The notes: generated from the sequence alone by a model not told the origin. DNA of 49,551 nt from Anaerolineales bacterium (GCA_016785015.1 JADHTJ010000016.1:1-49551); one strand, 5' to 3'. Shown: positions 7,999 to 17,251, counted from the stretch's first letter. Made by a program: numbers and translations.

Positions 7999-9626
7999 GC
8001 TGTCCTCTCGATAATTTCGACAATTCCCTGTCCACCATCTACGCGGACAAGATCGCCTGTTTTGAGCTCTGAGGTGGCATTGAAACAGCCCACCACAGCT
8101 GGAATTCCCAGCTCTCGAGCGACGATGGCGGCGTGCGAAAGCGGCGCGCCCACATCGGTGATAACCGCAGCGGCGCGTGGGAAGATGGGCGTCCAGCCGA
8201 CATTTGTGGTGATTGCCACCAGGATTTCACCAGGCTGGAGTTGATCGCCTTCTTCAGCAGAATGTAGGATGCGCACGCGACCCTCAGCCTGCCCTGCAGA
8301 ACCGGCCAAGCCTTCGATCTGATCCGTAAATTGTTTCGTATTTTCACCGGTGGCGTCGAAGACATCCGTACGGCGATTGGGGTCGGCTGCCCATTCAACA
8401 GGATCAAAGTTCCCCATGATGATCGTTGGGTACAGCGGTAAGGATAAGAATTTCTGGTATGCCGATTTGCGAGCAGGAATCTGTGATGCTGAACCATTTT
8501 GACCAGATAGCTGATCGAGAATTTCATCATGCTCCAAAAAGAAGGCATCTTCTTCCAAGCCTAGCAATTCTCCGGCACGTTGGACAAAGGTGCGAGAAAC
8601 CCAGAAAGCCCGAATGCCTTCAGAGCGTCCTGCCTCTCGCAAGCGGGTTAGACGGGCTGCTTCATGTAACCTTTGCTGCAATGAATCAAATTTTGTTGGA
8701 ACGATATCGCGCAAGCGCTTCAATGCGAATTCGTATCGCTGGCGCTGCTCTTGCATAAGCGTATCGACGTCTATTGTGGATAGCTCGAGATTGTCCAATT
8801 GCTCATCGATCCATTTGGGTTCTTCGGCCGGACGGGGGAAAAACAGTTCCGCCTCGTGTGGTCCGCGATGCCCATAAACTTTTTCGTACTCATCCCTGCT
8901 GATTAACCCGCGACGTAGACGATCCAAGCCGGCAACGATGCCCAAGCTGGCCAGGATTTCATCCCCGCTGCTGACATTGGAGAGTAGGGCGACGGTGTCA
9001 TCTTGACTGACAATTTGATTCAGGTCTGTGCGCAGTTTGCTGACCGCATTGGAAAGGGTAATCGCTGGGCTGACCATGACCCAAAAAGTTCTTATCATGT
9101 GGGGCATGAGAACCTCTTCTGACCAGCGAATGAGATCTCCCTTTTCCATCTTCAAAAGGTCACGGTGCTGTTTATCGCACCAAGATGGGTTGGCATCGAT
9201 ATAAGTATCTATGCCTTTCAGTGCCCTTTTGGCATTGGACATGATCTGGATCACATTACGGTAAACGCGAAATTTATCGCTAAAAGTAGTTGGAATATAG
9301 GAGATTTGCCACTCACCAATATCATTAGGATCGATGCCGTACAGCTCTTTACTCGACGCATCGAATGAATTTTTCTGCCCAAGTATTTTGAAGGCAGTGG
9401 CTCCCACGCTGCCGTTGTTATAGATGCGACCGCAAATATTGCCGACCGGCAAATAGCCGGGCAGCATCATCATCTGCGAAAACCCATTGCGCATTGCAGA
9501 CCAGGAATAGGGTGTCATTACGTCAGGGGATGCCTCGCGTGTATTGGCGCTTGACCACAGATAATTGCCGGTCAGGCTGTCATTCCACTCCCCATTTTCA
9601 GCGTTGTAGCCGTTGATTTTGAACAT
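7995..9626 (-). CDS. Phosphotransferase paralogue without ATP-grasp domain, copy A
   Basis: 543 aa, with AAAGGAT before the ATG, which overlaps the upstream stop as TAATG. The domain order matches the paralogue at 4456: LTGNYLWSS, MTPYSWS, YGHRGPHEAEL, then the mobile domain with VGAPLSHAAIVARELGIPAV bearing the phosphorylatable His. It lacks the ~320-residue ATP-grasp domain. The N-terminal ~70 residues align with copy B motif by motif, so the two are true paralogues that diverged substantially. The family suggests phosphoryl transfer from phospho-His to a bound small molecule. Where the His obtains its phosphate is the open question. Confidence 0.85.
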   Translation of the reverse strand: MFKINGYNAENGEWNDSLTGNYLWSSANTREASPDVMTPYSWSAMRNGFSQMMMLPGYLPVGNICGRIYNNGSVGATAFKILGQKNSFDASSKELYGIDPNDIGEWQISYIPTTFSDKFRVYRNVIQIMSNAKRALKGIDTYIDANPSWCDKQHRDLLKMEKGDLIRWSEEVLMPHMIRTFWVMVSPAITLSNAVSKLRTDLNQIVSQDDTVALLSNVSSGDEILASLGIVAGLDRLRRGLISRDEYEKVYGHRGPHEAELFFPRPAEEPKWIDEQLDNLELSTIDVDTLMQEQRQRYEFALKRLRDIVPTKFDSLQQRLHEAARLTRLREAGRSEGIRAFWVSRTFVQRAGELLGLEEDAFFLEHDEILDQLSGQNGSASQIPARKSAYQKFLSLPLYPTIIMGNFDPVEWAADPNRRTDVFDATGENTKQFTDQIEGLAGSAGQAEGRVRILHSAEEGDQLQPGEILVAITTNVGWTPIFPRAAAVITDVGAPLSHAAIVARELGIPAVVGCFNATSELKTGDLVRVDGGQGIVEIIERTA

Positions 9627-10939
9627 TAATGTATCCTTTGTTGAGCGGATTTCATGCCCGCCAAGTATTTACTTCTTGAGAATATTTCTAGAACCCAGAT
9701 AGTCACTTGCCAAACCGCAGCACCTGCAAGGAGATATAAAGCCCAGTCGATGGGGATGCGATAACGAGGCATATAGCCGACGACATAGTAGACCAGCGGA
9801 AATGTCCCCAGCGGGATCAGCAGTGCGGCGCGTTGGGGAATTGTGAGCAGAGCAGAAATCCGCCAAAATCCCAAAATTGCCAGAATCGACAATGCGCTGA
9901 CACCTAGGGCAACCTTCAGATTGTAAGGAGGCCCAAACCAAACGTTGACCACCCGCAGCGAAGTGAGCCGCAGGAATTCAACTGGGTTTGATTGGATCCA
10001 TTCATAAGCCTCTGTCTTAGCACCTTGCATGTAGGCGATCTCGCCTACTTCTCGTAATTTCATTGCTTCAGCAATATGGGCCGCGGGATGGCGATGCTCA
10101 TCGCCCTCTTCATCCATAACTTCCATGGTGGGAGCGGCCTCTTCGTGATTGCCCATGCGCAGCTCTAAGCCAAAATTGCTGCGGATGAAGAAGACGGAGT
10201 CAAATGTGACGTAGTTGCGCCAACCCCAGGGGATACTGGCAGCCAGGATGCCCAGAATCACCACACCGGTGAGTGCCCATTTCTTGGCGTTGCGGCTCCA
10301 CCAGATCTCGAAGATCAGGCAGCCTAAGATCACTGTCAGCAAAGCTGGCTGCACATGAAACGCCACGCCTATCGCTATACCTAAAAGAAGCGAGCTGCCT
10401 CTGGAATAGTTCTGCTGATCCCAACGCCGAAGGAAAGCAACCAAAATTAGCCCCAGTGCGATCGCAGCGAGATATTCGCCATGCCCAGGCCATTCGACGA
10501 ACATGGCACCAGCAACGCCGCCAATGATCCCTGGTTGCACGCCTAGGCCGAGCTTTTCCGACAGCCAGGGCAACAGTGCGTACATTAATGCCCCAGTAAC
10601 TACCATGAGCTGCATACTTCGCAGGCCACCTTCCGGGGTCAGCCCATAGATGCGATAGATAAATCCAACGAGATAAGGATAGATTGGCGGCAGATGCGCG
10701 GTCGGCCCTGTGGTGATCATGTAGGGATTGGCGAATCCATCTCCGTTGAACAACGAAATGGCGATGGAGCTGAGTTCCCAGCCAGGGTTTGGACGCAGGT
10801 AACGGCTGGGGATCTGAGCCAACTCAGCGCTGCGAATCCGAAACGCCAGGATGAAGATCAAGATAAAGGCCAACACCTTTGGCTGGATCACCCAGGCCAG
10901 GCTGGCTTGTAGGGCGCGTTTGAGATTGAATTTCTTCAT
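9626..10939 (-). CDS. Polytopic membrane protein, GT-C (ArnT/PMT-like) glycosyltransferase fold
   Basis: 437 aa from the ATG at 10939, chosen because it overlaps the upstream stop as ATGA and has GGAGGAGAG ahead of it; a longer 451-aa frame would run into the upstream gene. About nine to ten hydrophobic helices are present, with a long first extracytoplasmic loop containing YLRPNPGWE and a GDGFANPY segment. The large-loop, many-helix layout is like family GT39/GT83 lipid-linked sugar transferases. No firm catalytic acidic pair can be assigned. An unusual His/Glu-rich loop (MDEEGDEHRHPAAH) could bind metal. Its membership of a tightly coupled operon suggests it modifies or processes the same compound at the membrane. 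Confidence 0.65.
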   Translation of the reverse strand: MKKFNLKRALQASLAWVIQPKVLAFILIFILAFRIRSAELAQIPSRYLRPNPGWELSSIAISLFNGDGFANPYMITTGPTAHLPPIYPYLVGFIYRIYGLTPEGGLRSMQLMVVTGALMYALLPWLSEKLGLGVQPGIIGGVAGAMFVEWPGHGEYLAAIALGLILVAFLRRWDQQNYSRGSSLLLGIAIGVAFHVQPALLTVILGCLIFEIWWSRNAKKWALTGVVILGILAASIPWGWRNYVTFDSVFFIRSNFGLELRMGNHEEAAPTMEVMDEEGDEHRHPAAHIAEAMKLREVGEIAYMQGAKTEAYEWIQSNPVEFLRLTSLRVVNVWFGPPYNLKVALGVSALSILAILGFWRISALLTIPQRAALLIPLGTFPLVYYVVGYMPRYRIPIDWALYLLAGAAVWQVTIWVLEIFSRSKYLAGMKSAQQRIH

Positions 10940-11391
10940 GGCTGTGAATCTCTCCTCCAGCGGCGCGGTACCTTTTTCCAATCATCATCGTACTCGACCG
11001 CAAGTGCGTAATCGATGTGAAACTCGAAGAGATAATAGCCATCGAGGTTTATAGATGTTGCGGCGATTTTTTTAGCTTCTTGGCGGACCAATTCGTCAGT
11101 AATTGCCTGTGCGTTGCCAGAAACGAGGAATTCGATCAAGGGATCGCCTTCTTTTCTGTCGACTGAGCAGTGCATGGCGTAACGCCCATCCCGGCAAAGG
11201 TCACCGATCTTGGGGGAGGTTGGTTCTGTAAACATGAACAGCATACCGTTCCCTATGAATGGCGTGACGGGATGTAACCGCGGCGAACTATTCTTTTTGA
11301 TCGTTGCCAGGTAGGTGATCTTGCGGTTTATCCTTTCGGAGCCCAGGGAGGCCATCTCCGGGGCTGATTCTTCGAATTCTTTCCAACTCAT
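10936..11391 (-). CDS. Pyridoxamine-5'-phosphate-oxidase-fold flavin-binding protein
   Basis: 151 aa from the ATG at 11391, which lies 1 nt after the upstream stop with GGAG 6 nt ahead. The split-barrel pattern is clear: YLATIKKNSSPRLHPVTPF, MFTEPTSPKIGDLCRDGRYA, then FLVSGNAQAI. This is typical of PNPOx-like/F420- or FMN-binding proteins. Such small members often act as FMN or F420-dependent reductases or haem/flavin sensors rather than as PdxH. It is tightly packed between the full-length phosphotransferase and the membrane protein, so a redox step in the same pathway is inferred. Confidence 0.87.
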   Translation of the reverse strand: MSWKEFEESAPEMASLGSERINRKITYLATIKKNSSPRLHPVTPFIGNGMLFMFTEPTSPKIGDLCRDGRYAMHCSVDRKEGDPLIEFLVSGNAQAITDELVRQEAKKIAATSINLDGYYLFEFHIDYALAVEYDDDWKKVPRRWRRDSQP

Positions 11392-11392
11392 T

Positions 11393-14089
11393 TCAGTCTC
11401 CGTTGTGGATCTTGATCGTTCCAGCGTTGCCATCAACAGTGATTGTTTGTCCACTTTGAATACGTTTCGTTGCCACACCCGTACCCATGACGGCAGGGAT
11501 GCCGAATTCGCGCGCTACGATCGAGCCGTGGCTCAGCGGACCGCCGATATCTGTCACAACCGCGACTGCCATCGAGAAGAGTGGCGTCCAGGCGGGGGTG
11601 GTGGTGTTGGCGACGAGAATATCCCCAGGGTGCATCTGGTCAAAATCTTCGGGGCCAAGCAGAATTCGGGCAGGGGCAGTAACCGTGCCAACACTCGTTG
11701 GGACACCTTTGAGCGTATCTCCAGTCTGCGCCTCTCCTGAATGTGCGATGAAAAGATCGGACTTTATGCCCATCATTCTTTCTTTGTACGGCAGCATGGG
11801 GGGCGGAGTCTCACCTTTTGCCCGCTCCCAATAAGCTTTGCGTTCGGCCACGTACCCTGTCAAATTAACTACATTTTTGTCGCTCTCCAGGTTCGCTATA
11901 TTCTGATCAATTTCTTCCTTCTCCAGCCAAAAGATGTCGTCTCTGGCTGTGATCGCTCCTACTGAAACAAATCGGTCTCCTAACTCACGCAGCATCTCGC
12001 GCAATTTGGGGAACGCCAACCCAATTTCTGCGATGGCATCTTCGCGGACTTCAGCCATTTTTTGTCCCCAATTGAGCGCTATTCGGAAGATCCAGCCTTT
12101 CAAACCTTTGACGCGCTCTAGCATAATTTCAGAAGTCTGAATGCGGATCTCTTCATTTTTGCGCTGACGTTTATGAGGATTGACACCTTCGCCGCCGATA
12201 TACAATTTGATCATTTCCAACATAGGCTCTGGATGGTCAAGGGGTAAGTCATAGGCAAAATCCATCTGATAGATGATGTGGCCAAATTGCTTCAGATGCT
12301 GCTGGAATTTCTTTCGCAATTCATCAAATTCTTCGAATTCGACTTCGGCGGGTGGATTTCCCGCAGCGAGCAGTTTAGCAAGTGTTGTAGTAGCTGTCTC
12401 CTGGACATAATTGGCTAAATTGGCGCGCTCACGACACCACCTGGCCAGGTCATAGAGCGATTTTTCCGAATGAATGGAAATGTTATCCCAGCCCATCAGC
12501 AAAACGCTGGCGCTGGGATCGCCTTCGCGCCGCACCATTTTCTCGTAAACTCTGGTGAGCAATCCCTCGGAGCCGGCGGAGGCGCCCATGGTGGCAAACA
12601 TGATCCCACATAGATAATTCATGGCTTCAGCGACGATCTCTTGGGCTAGTTCCCAGATTCCAGTGTTTGACATTTGGCTGGGCGTAATGCTTTCAAGCTG
12701 CGCAGCATATGCGGCGTATTCCGGGTGCAGCTCATCTCGCCATAAGGGAATAAGGTTTTTTAATAGCTTTGGATAGGCGGGCAGCATACCTGTGAGCAGC
12801 CACCAGATCGCCTTGGGCGGGTAAGAAGAATTCATATAGGCGTAGGTGTTGATCTCGGTAAAGTAATCTTCAGCCAAAACAGGTTCTGAGCCCAATAAGC
12901 GCTTGCCGATGACCGGCATTTGTGCCTTGAAGGTGGGGATCCCCAAAGTTATGTAAAGAGGGCTTAGCGGATCGGGCAGCAAATCGACGATGCTGGCGCG
13001 CATATAGACTCCCTTTGGATCAGGCGGCGACCAATCCAAGGGTGGATCGGGCAAGGCCGTAATGGGCCGCGCCTGCACGATGTGAAATATTCCCTCACCC
13101 CCAGCCCCTCTCCCATTGGGAGAGGGGAGTGAGGGGTGAGGGATCCAAGTCCACTCAATGTCCATGGGCATGCCGTAGATTTCTTCGATTTGAGACCCCA
13201 AACTTGTCAACTGCAATGCTTGTTCGTCCGTAAGCGTGGGAAGATTTTGCAGATGTTCGGGAACGGGTTGTTGCTCAACCCCGGAGGCTGTGCGTGTGGT
13301 TTGGATGAGTTTGGGGGCTAGCTCGCGGTTGATCACAACACCCGATGATTTCTCTACCGTGAAGGTGTCCGGCGTGACCTGACCTCCCACGATGGCTTCG
13401 CCCAAGCCCCAGGCGGCGTTGATCACGGCTTCGCCTCGTTGCCCGTTGAGCGGATTGGCGGTGAACAGGATCCCGGCCACCTCAGCGGGGATCATCAACT
13501 GCACGACCACGGCCAAAGCCACACCGGCTGAGTCAATCTCTTGCCGTTGTCTATATCCGATGGAGCGCGCCGTCCAAAGCGAAGCCCAGCACTTTCTGAC
13601 GGCATCAAGAACTGCATCTTCGCCGCTGACATTCAAGTAAGTTTCCTGCTGGCCGGCGAAGGATGCCTCAGGCAAGTCTTCGGCGGTAGCCGAGGAACGC
13701 ACGGCAACACTGACGGCTGACGGATGACCGCTGAGCGCAGTAATCGGTCTGCCGTCGGCGGTCTGCGGTCGCAGCGCTTCATACGCTTGCCGTATTGCTT
13801 CTTCGATTCCCTGTGGAACTGATGCCCCTATGAACAAATTGCCAATCGCCTGGGATGCCGTCTGCAAGGTTTGGGGGCTAGAAATATCTATAGGTGCAAG
13901 GGCCTCTAGAATTCCAGGTTGGAGTGCGGTATGATCCACAAATTGCCGATATGCTTCTGTTGTGATGTGAAATCCACCCGGAACAGGCAATCCAGCCCTG
14001 ATCAATCGAGCCAACGAAGCCCCTTTGCCGCCGACCGATTCAAGGGTGGCGTTTTTGTCATCGAGGGGGAGTATGTATGGGTTATTCAT
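11393..14089 (-). CDS. Full-length PEP-synthase/rifampin-phosphotransferase-like enzyme
   Basis: 898 aa, preceded by GGAGAAACC. The N-terminal ATP-grasp domain (about 1-345) has VGGKGASLARL, VAVRSSATAEDLPEASFAGQ, and the metal/ATP segment DIEW..VQARPITAL. The central domain begins at about 360 with VDLLPDPLSPLY, as in Rph proteins, and contains FGH. The C-terminal mobile domain has DIGGPLSHGSIVAREFGIPA with the catalytic His. Length and order fit Rph-type dikinases that phosphorylate a small-molecule hydroxyl using ATP. Residues about 316-333 are encoded by an in-frame palindromic repeat placed between the ATP-grasp Glu and Gln strands. It is the first enzyme gene after the TetR repressor and could also charge the two ATP-grasp-less paralogues. 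Confidence 0.9.
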   Translation of the reverse strand: MNNPYILPLDDKNATLESVGGKGASLARLIRAGLPVPGGFHITTEAYRQFVDHTALQPGILEALAPIDISSPQTLQTASQAIGNLFIGASVPQGIEEAIRQAYEALRPQTADGRPITALSGHPSAVSVAVRSSATAEDLPEASFAGQQETYLNVSGEDAVLDAVRKCWASLWTARSIGYRQRQEIDSAGVALAVVVQLMIPAEVAGILFTANPLNGQRGEAVINAAWGLGEAIVGGQVTPDTFTVEKSSGVVINRELAPKLIQTTRTASGVEQQPVPEHLQNLPTLTDEQALQLTSLGSQIEEIYGMPMDIEWTWIPHPSLPSPNGRGAGGEGIFHIVQARPITALPDPPLDWSPPDPKGVYMRASIVDLLPDPLSPLYITLGIPTFKAQMPVIGKRLLGSEPVLAEDYFTEINTYAYMNSSYPPKAIWWLLTGMLPAYPKLLKNLIPLWRDELHPEYAAYAAQLESITPSQMSNTGIWELAQEIVAEAMNYLCGIMFATMGASAGSEGLLTRVYEKMVRREGDPSASVLLMGWDNISIHSEKSLYDLARWCRERANLANYVQETATTTLAKLLAAGNPPAEVEFEEFDELRKKFQQHLKQFGHIIYQMDFAYDLPLDHPEPMLEMIKLYIGGEGVNPHKRQRKNEEIRIQTSEIMLERVKGLKGWIFRIALNWGQKMAEVREDAIAEIGLAFPKLREMLRELGDRFVSVGAITARDDIFWLEKEEIDQNIANLESDKNVVNLTGYVAERKAYWERAKGETPPPMLPYKERMMGIKSDLFIAHSGEAQTGDTLKGVPTSVGTVTAPARILLGPEDFDQMHPGDILVANTTTPAWTPLFSMAVAVVTDIGGPLSHGSIVAREFGIPAVMGTGVATKRIQSGQTITVDGNAGTIKIHNGD
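13092..13142. repeat. In-frame REP-like palindrome inside the phosphotransferase gene
   Basis: CCCTCACCCC (13092-13101) pairs with GGGGTGAGGG (13133-13142), and an inner CCCCTCTCCCA pairs with TGGGAGAGGGG. It is 51 bp, exactly 17 codons, and adds a Pro/Gly-rich loop (PSLPSPNGRGAGGEG) that is foreign to the family between two conserved strands. Confidence 0.85.
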
Positions 14090-14146
14090 GGTTTCTCCAA
14101 ATCAGATCATGATAACGAACGGTGGTCGCTTTTACTCGAAAAAAAG

Positions 14147-14749
14147 TCACGAATCACTGGTTTTGGCACCTTCTAGGATCAAATTCAGCGTTTTGTCAAG
14201 CATTTCTTGAGGGGTGCCTACGGGTCGAGAGGTGTAGACTACGGGGCTCATGGCTGCCAGCAGTGTTTTCATCAACATGCCCGAATCGATCTGGCGAAAG
14301 CTGCCGTCTGCAATACCTTGCTCAATTAATTCAATCAGCAAATCCTGATAGGCGTAGCGTTTGACCTGATAAATCTTCTGGTTTTCTATACTCAATCTCT
14401 GAGTTTCAAGAGTCAGCTTGAGGATGAAAGCTTTATTACGCAGCAAAAATTCCAGGTGCATTTGCATCACCCGACGCAGGCGTTCTATGACACTGCCTTC
14501 GCCAGCGATGATGGCCTTGGCACGGCTGGTTACTTCAATGAGAAATTTCTCCATGAGATACAGAATGATCTCATCTTTATTGGAGAAGAAATCGTAGAGG
14601 GTAGATTTCCCGATCCCAGCAGCTTTGGCAATTTGATTGACCGAGGTTTCGGTGAAACCTTTCTCGAAAATCAAATCCGCCGCCGCGTGGGCGATTTCAC
14701 TGCGCCGCAGTTCTCTATCTTCGTTTGTAAGGGGAATACCTTTTGGCAT
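14147..14749 (-). CDS. TetR-family transcriptional repressor
   Basis: 200 aa, with AAGGAC before the ATG. The N-terminal helix-turn-helix is classical: IAHAAADLIFEKGFTETS, then IAKAAGIGKSTLYDFFSNKDEI. The remainder is the all-helical ligand-binding domain. It is the first gene of the minus-strand operon, 57 nt ahead of the phosphotransferase gene. A perfect 13-bp dyad just upstream (14768-14780) is a probable autoregulatory operator. With an exporter and detox-type enzymes downstream, derepression by a small hydrophobic or xenobiotic ligand is the natural inference. Confidence 0.93.
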   Translation of the reverse strand: MPKGIPLTNEDRELRRSEIAHAAADLIFEKGFTETSVNQIAKAAGIGKSTLYDFFSNKDEIILYLMEKFLIEVTSRAKAIIAGEGSVIERLRRVMQMHLEFLLRNKAFILKLTLETQRLSIENQKIYQVKRYAYQDLLIELIEQGIADGSFRQIDSGMLMKTLLAAMSPVVYTSRPVGTPQEMLDKTLNLILEGAKTSDS

Positions 14750-14767
14750 AATTTTGTCCTTGTTAAC

Positions 14768-14780
14768 CGACCAACGGTCG
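14768..14780. promoter_or_regulatory. Probable TetR operator
   Basis: CGACCAACGGTCG is a perfect dyad (CGACC-AAC-GGTCG). It lies between the repressor's start codon and a possible minus-strand -10 element CATAAT (14796-14801), so a bound repressor would cover the transcription start region. The divergent kinase gene starts about 180 bp away. Confidence 0.65.
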
Positions 14781-14957
14781 CTACCAGTTTAGGCGATTAT
14801 GCTTTAGGGTCTACCCATATTATTTAGGGGTTGTGAAAAAAAATTTGATGATATTTGTCATGATTGCGGAGTTCGCACGTCTCACATTTTGCGTCAGTGA
14901 GCGTGATAGAATGATAGAGAGGAAATCTTATCTTAGCGTGAATGATAGGAAATTATT

Positions 14958-16592
14958 ATGGCAACAAAAGGAACCCTTAATATGGGTGAAAGACTTTCCG
15001 ACCTGGTTTTTTCAGTTCCCGTGCGTATAAAAATAACTGGGATCATGTTATTGCCGGTGGCGATTTTAGGCTTGGCACTCAACTATTGGATTCAGACCGG
15101 GCTTTCAGATTGGTTATCCTACATTTTGACTGATGAACGCGTACAAAACGCTATGCAGGCTGGCAGCCGAAGTGTAAGTTGGGTAACCGCGCTATCGGCG
15201 CTGGCCTCGATTTTATTAACTTCACTTTTGATGCTCTCTCTTACCAAGCCTTTGCTAGAGCTGCGCCAGGTTGCCCAGCGGGTCGCAGACGGAGATTTTG
15301 CTTCCCGCGCCAGAGTTTGGGTGCAGGATGAGATTGGAGAAGTGGCGCGCTCTATCAACCTGATGATTGATCGTTTGGTGAGCAGCCAGGAAAAACTCGA
15401 ACGCAGCAACAAGCGTTTGGAAGCCATCAACCAGGTAGCCCTGGCCGCGGGGAGAGAATTGGATCTTCAGGATGTATTGGATGCCTCTCTAAACTCGACG
15501 CTGGAAGTCTTTGGCCTGGAGAGCGGTTGGATTTATATGCGCGATCCAACTAATCCAGGAGGGGAAAATTTTCAGCTTGCCAGTGCAGTTTCATTATCCC
15601 CAAAATTGCACAGCGAGATAACCGATAACGGCAGGGATCTGTGTATTTGTCAGCGTGAAATCTTATCTAAAGAATCGGGTATCGAAGCGCAGATACATGA
15701 GTGTGAGCGCCTGAAGCGCTTAGTTGAGAAACCTGAACAGGAGATATTCCATATTACTATTCCTTTGGAAACACGCGCAGAGCGGTTTGGCTTAATCAAT
15801 CTGGTTAGTTCCGATGATTCTAAGCCTTCTGAAAATGATATTGATACGCTGACAACTATCGGGGCGCAGGTGTCCGAATTTGTTGCCAATGCTTGGCTGC
15901 ATGCCAGCCTGAAAGAAAAGGAAGCCGCCCGCCAGGTGCTGTTGACCGCCCTGGTCAACGCGCAGGAGAACGAACAGGCGCGTTTGGCACGTGAGCTGCA
16001 CGATGATGCCGGGCAGAGTCTGACCAGTTTGTTGATCCGCTTGAAAACTTTGGAGAAACACGCTACGAGTGATGATCTTCGCGATAGCGTAGCCGAGTTA
16101 TGCACAACAACCTCGGAGACGATTGAAAAAGTTCGCGGAGTCTCTCATCGTCTGCGCCCTGCCGCATTGGAGGAGTTGGGCCTTGAAGTTGCGCTGCGGA
16201 CTTTGGCCGAAGAGATGTTGGCCGATATTGGCGCCTCAGTGGATTGTCAATTTCAGCTTGAAGGCAGACGGTTGCCCTTCGAAATCGAAACCAATTTATA
16301 CCGCATTACCCAGGAGGGGCTTACCAATGTCCTGCGCCATGCGCGGGCCAGCATCGTACTGATAGAATTGGTTGCTCTCCCAGGTCAAATTGCCGTCCAA
16401 ATTAAAGATGATGGGATAGGATTTTCAACGAAAGAGATGAATGGCAAGGAAAATCAGCAACGTTTGGGCCTGATTAGTATGCAAGAGAGGGCGGAAATGT
16501 TGGGAGGTTCACTCGAAGTGACATCTGCGCCCGGTGAGGGAACTTCACTCCAAGTTCGTATACCATTTGATATCGGGGGAAAATCCAAATGA
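14958..16592 (+). CDS. NarL-type sensor histidine kinase (HAMP-GAF-HisKA_3)
   Basis: 544 aa, with AGGAAA 7 nt before the ATG. TM helices are at about 25-45 and 74-96 with only a short outside loop, so sensing is probably cytoplasmic or membrane-based. A HAMP region follows (about 97-150), then GAF (about 160-320) and HisKA_3 with the H-box RELHDDAGQS, and an HATPase domain with DDGIGFS and EGTSLQVRIP. The GAF part carries a CxC motif and a third Cys (LCICQRE..HECERL) that could bind a metal or redox cofactor. It overlaps its response regulator by ATGA and lies directly ahead of rdhA1, so it is the best candidate regulator of the reductase island. Confidence 0.92.
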   Translation: MATKGTLNMGERLSDLVFSVPVRIKITGIMLLPVAILGLALNYWIQTGLSDWLSYILTDERVQNAMQAGSRSVSWVTALSALASILLTSLLMLSLTKPLLELRQVAQRVADGDFASRARVWVQDEIGEVARSINLMIDRLVSSQEKLERSNKRLEAINQVALAAGRELDLQDVLDASLNSTLEVFGLESGWIYMRDPTNPGGENFQLASAVSLSPKLHSEITDNGRDLCICQREILSKESGIEAQIHECERLKRLVEKPEQEIFHITIPLETRAERFGLINLVSSDDSKPSENDIDTLTTIGAQVSEFVANAWLHASLKEKEAARQVLLTALVNAQENEQARLARELHDDAGQSLTSLLIRLKTLEKHATSDDLRDSVAELCTTTSETIEKVRGVSHRLRPAALEELGLEVALRTLAEEMLADIGASVDCQFQLEGRRLPFEIETNLYRITQEGLTNVLRHARASIVLIELVALPGQIAVQIKDDGIGFSTKEMNGKENQQRLGLISMQERAEMLGGSLEVTSAPGEGTSLQVRIPFDIGGKSK

Positions 16593-17251
16593 CAGAATCG
16601 CCAATTCGCGTTGTCTTAGTAGACGATCACCAGGTATTGCGAGAGGGGCTGCGCGTCCTTCTCGATGAAGAGGGGGATATTCAGGTTGTTGCCGAAGCTG
16701 GTTCGGCCGAAGAAGCTCTTGAACAAGTATTGGCACATGATCCTGATATTGTTGTCATGGATCTGGGTTTGCCCGATAAGAGCGGATTAGAAGCGATAAA
16801 AGAGATTCGAGCAAAAGATTACCCTGTGCGAATCATCGTACTCTCGATGCACAGCGGGAGAGAGTTGGTGATGCAAGCCCTGCAAGCTGGCAGTGATGGC
16901 TATGTGCCGAAATCATCGGCGCACACTGATTTGCTCCAGGCAATTCGAACAGTGCATCAGGGAAAGCGCTTCTTGCACCCCGATGCTGCTACGGCGGTGG
17001 TTGACGAATTACTCGAAAGGCAAGCTGAAGCTCAGATGCTGGAAAGCCTCTCAGAGCGAGAATCTGAAGTGCTGCGCCTGACAGCTATGGGATATACCAG
17101 CCGAGAAGTTGGCGAGCAGCTATCTCTCAGTCCCAAAACTGTTGATACCTACCGCCAACGTGCAATGGAGAAACTGGACTTAAAACATCGCTCCGAAGTA
17201 ATTCAATTTGCGCTAAAAGCCGGGCTGCTCGATGAAATCAATCACGCGTGA
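16589..17251 (+). CDS. NarL/FixJ-type response regulator
   Basis: 220 aa. The receiver domain has Asp12/Asp13, phosphoacceptor Asp58 (VVMDLGLPD), and the Ser/Lys switch residues in VLSMHS and PKSS. The C-terminal LuxR-type HTH has LSERESEVLRL and LSPKTVDTYRQR. It is coupled to the kinase by an ATGA overlap. The first downstream target is probably the bipartite motif 3 nt after its stop codon, ahead of rdhA1, which is repeated before the cytochrome operon. Confidence 0.95.
   Translation: MTESPIRVVLVDDHQVLREGLRVLLDEEGDIQVVAEAGSAEEALEQVLAHDPDIVVMDLGLPDKSGLEAIKEIRAKDYPVRIIVLSMHSGRELVMQALQAGSDGYVPKSSAHTDLLQAIRTVHQGKRFLHPDAATAVVDELLERQAEAQMLESLSERESEVLRLTAMGYTSREVGEQLSLSPKTVDTYRQRAMEKLDLKHRSEVIQFALKAGLLDEINHA

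Noticed and set aside
4456..9626. The two short phosphotransferases as pseudogene fragments of a full-length gene
   Set aside because: Both are intact, start at the same domain boundary, keep the catalytic His, and have coupled or well-formed junctions.
11393..14089. Housekeeping PEP synthase or pyruvate phosphate dikinase
   Set aside because: The central domain begins with the DPLSPLY pattern of Rph-type enzymes, and the context is a TetR-controlled accessory operon; a central-metabolism role is less likely, though not excluded.
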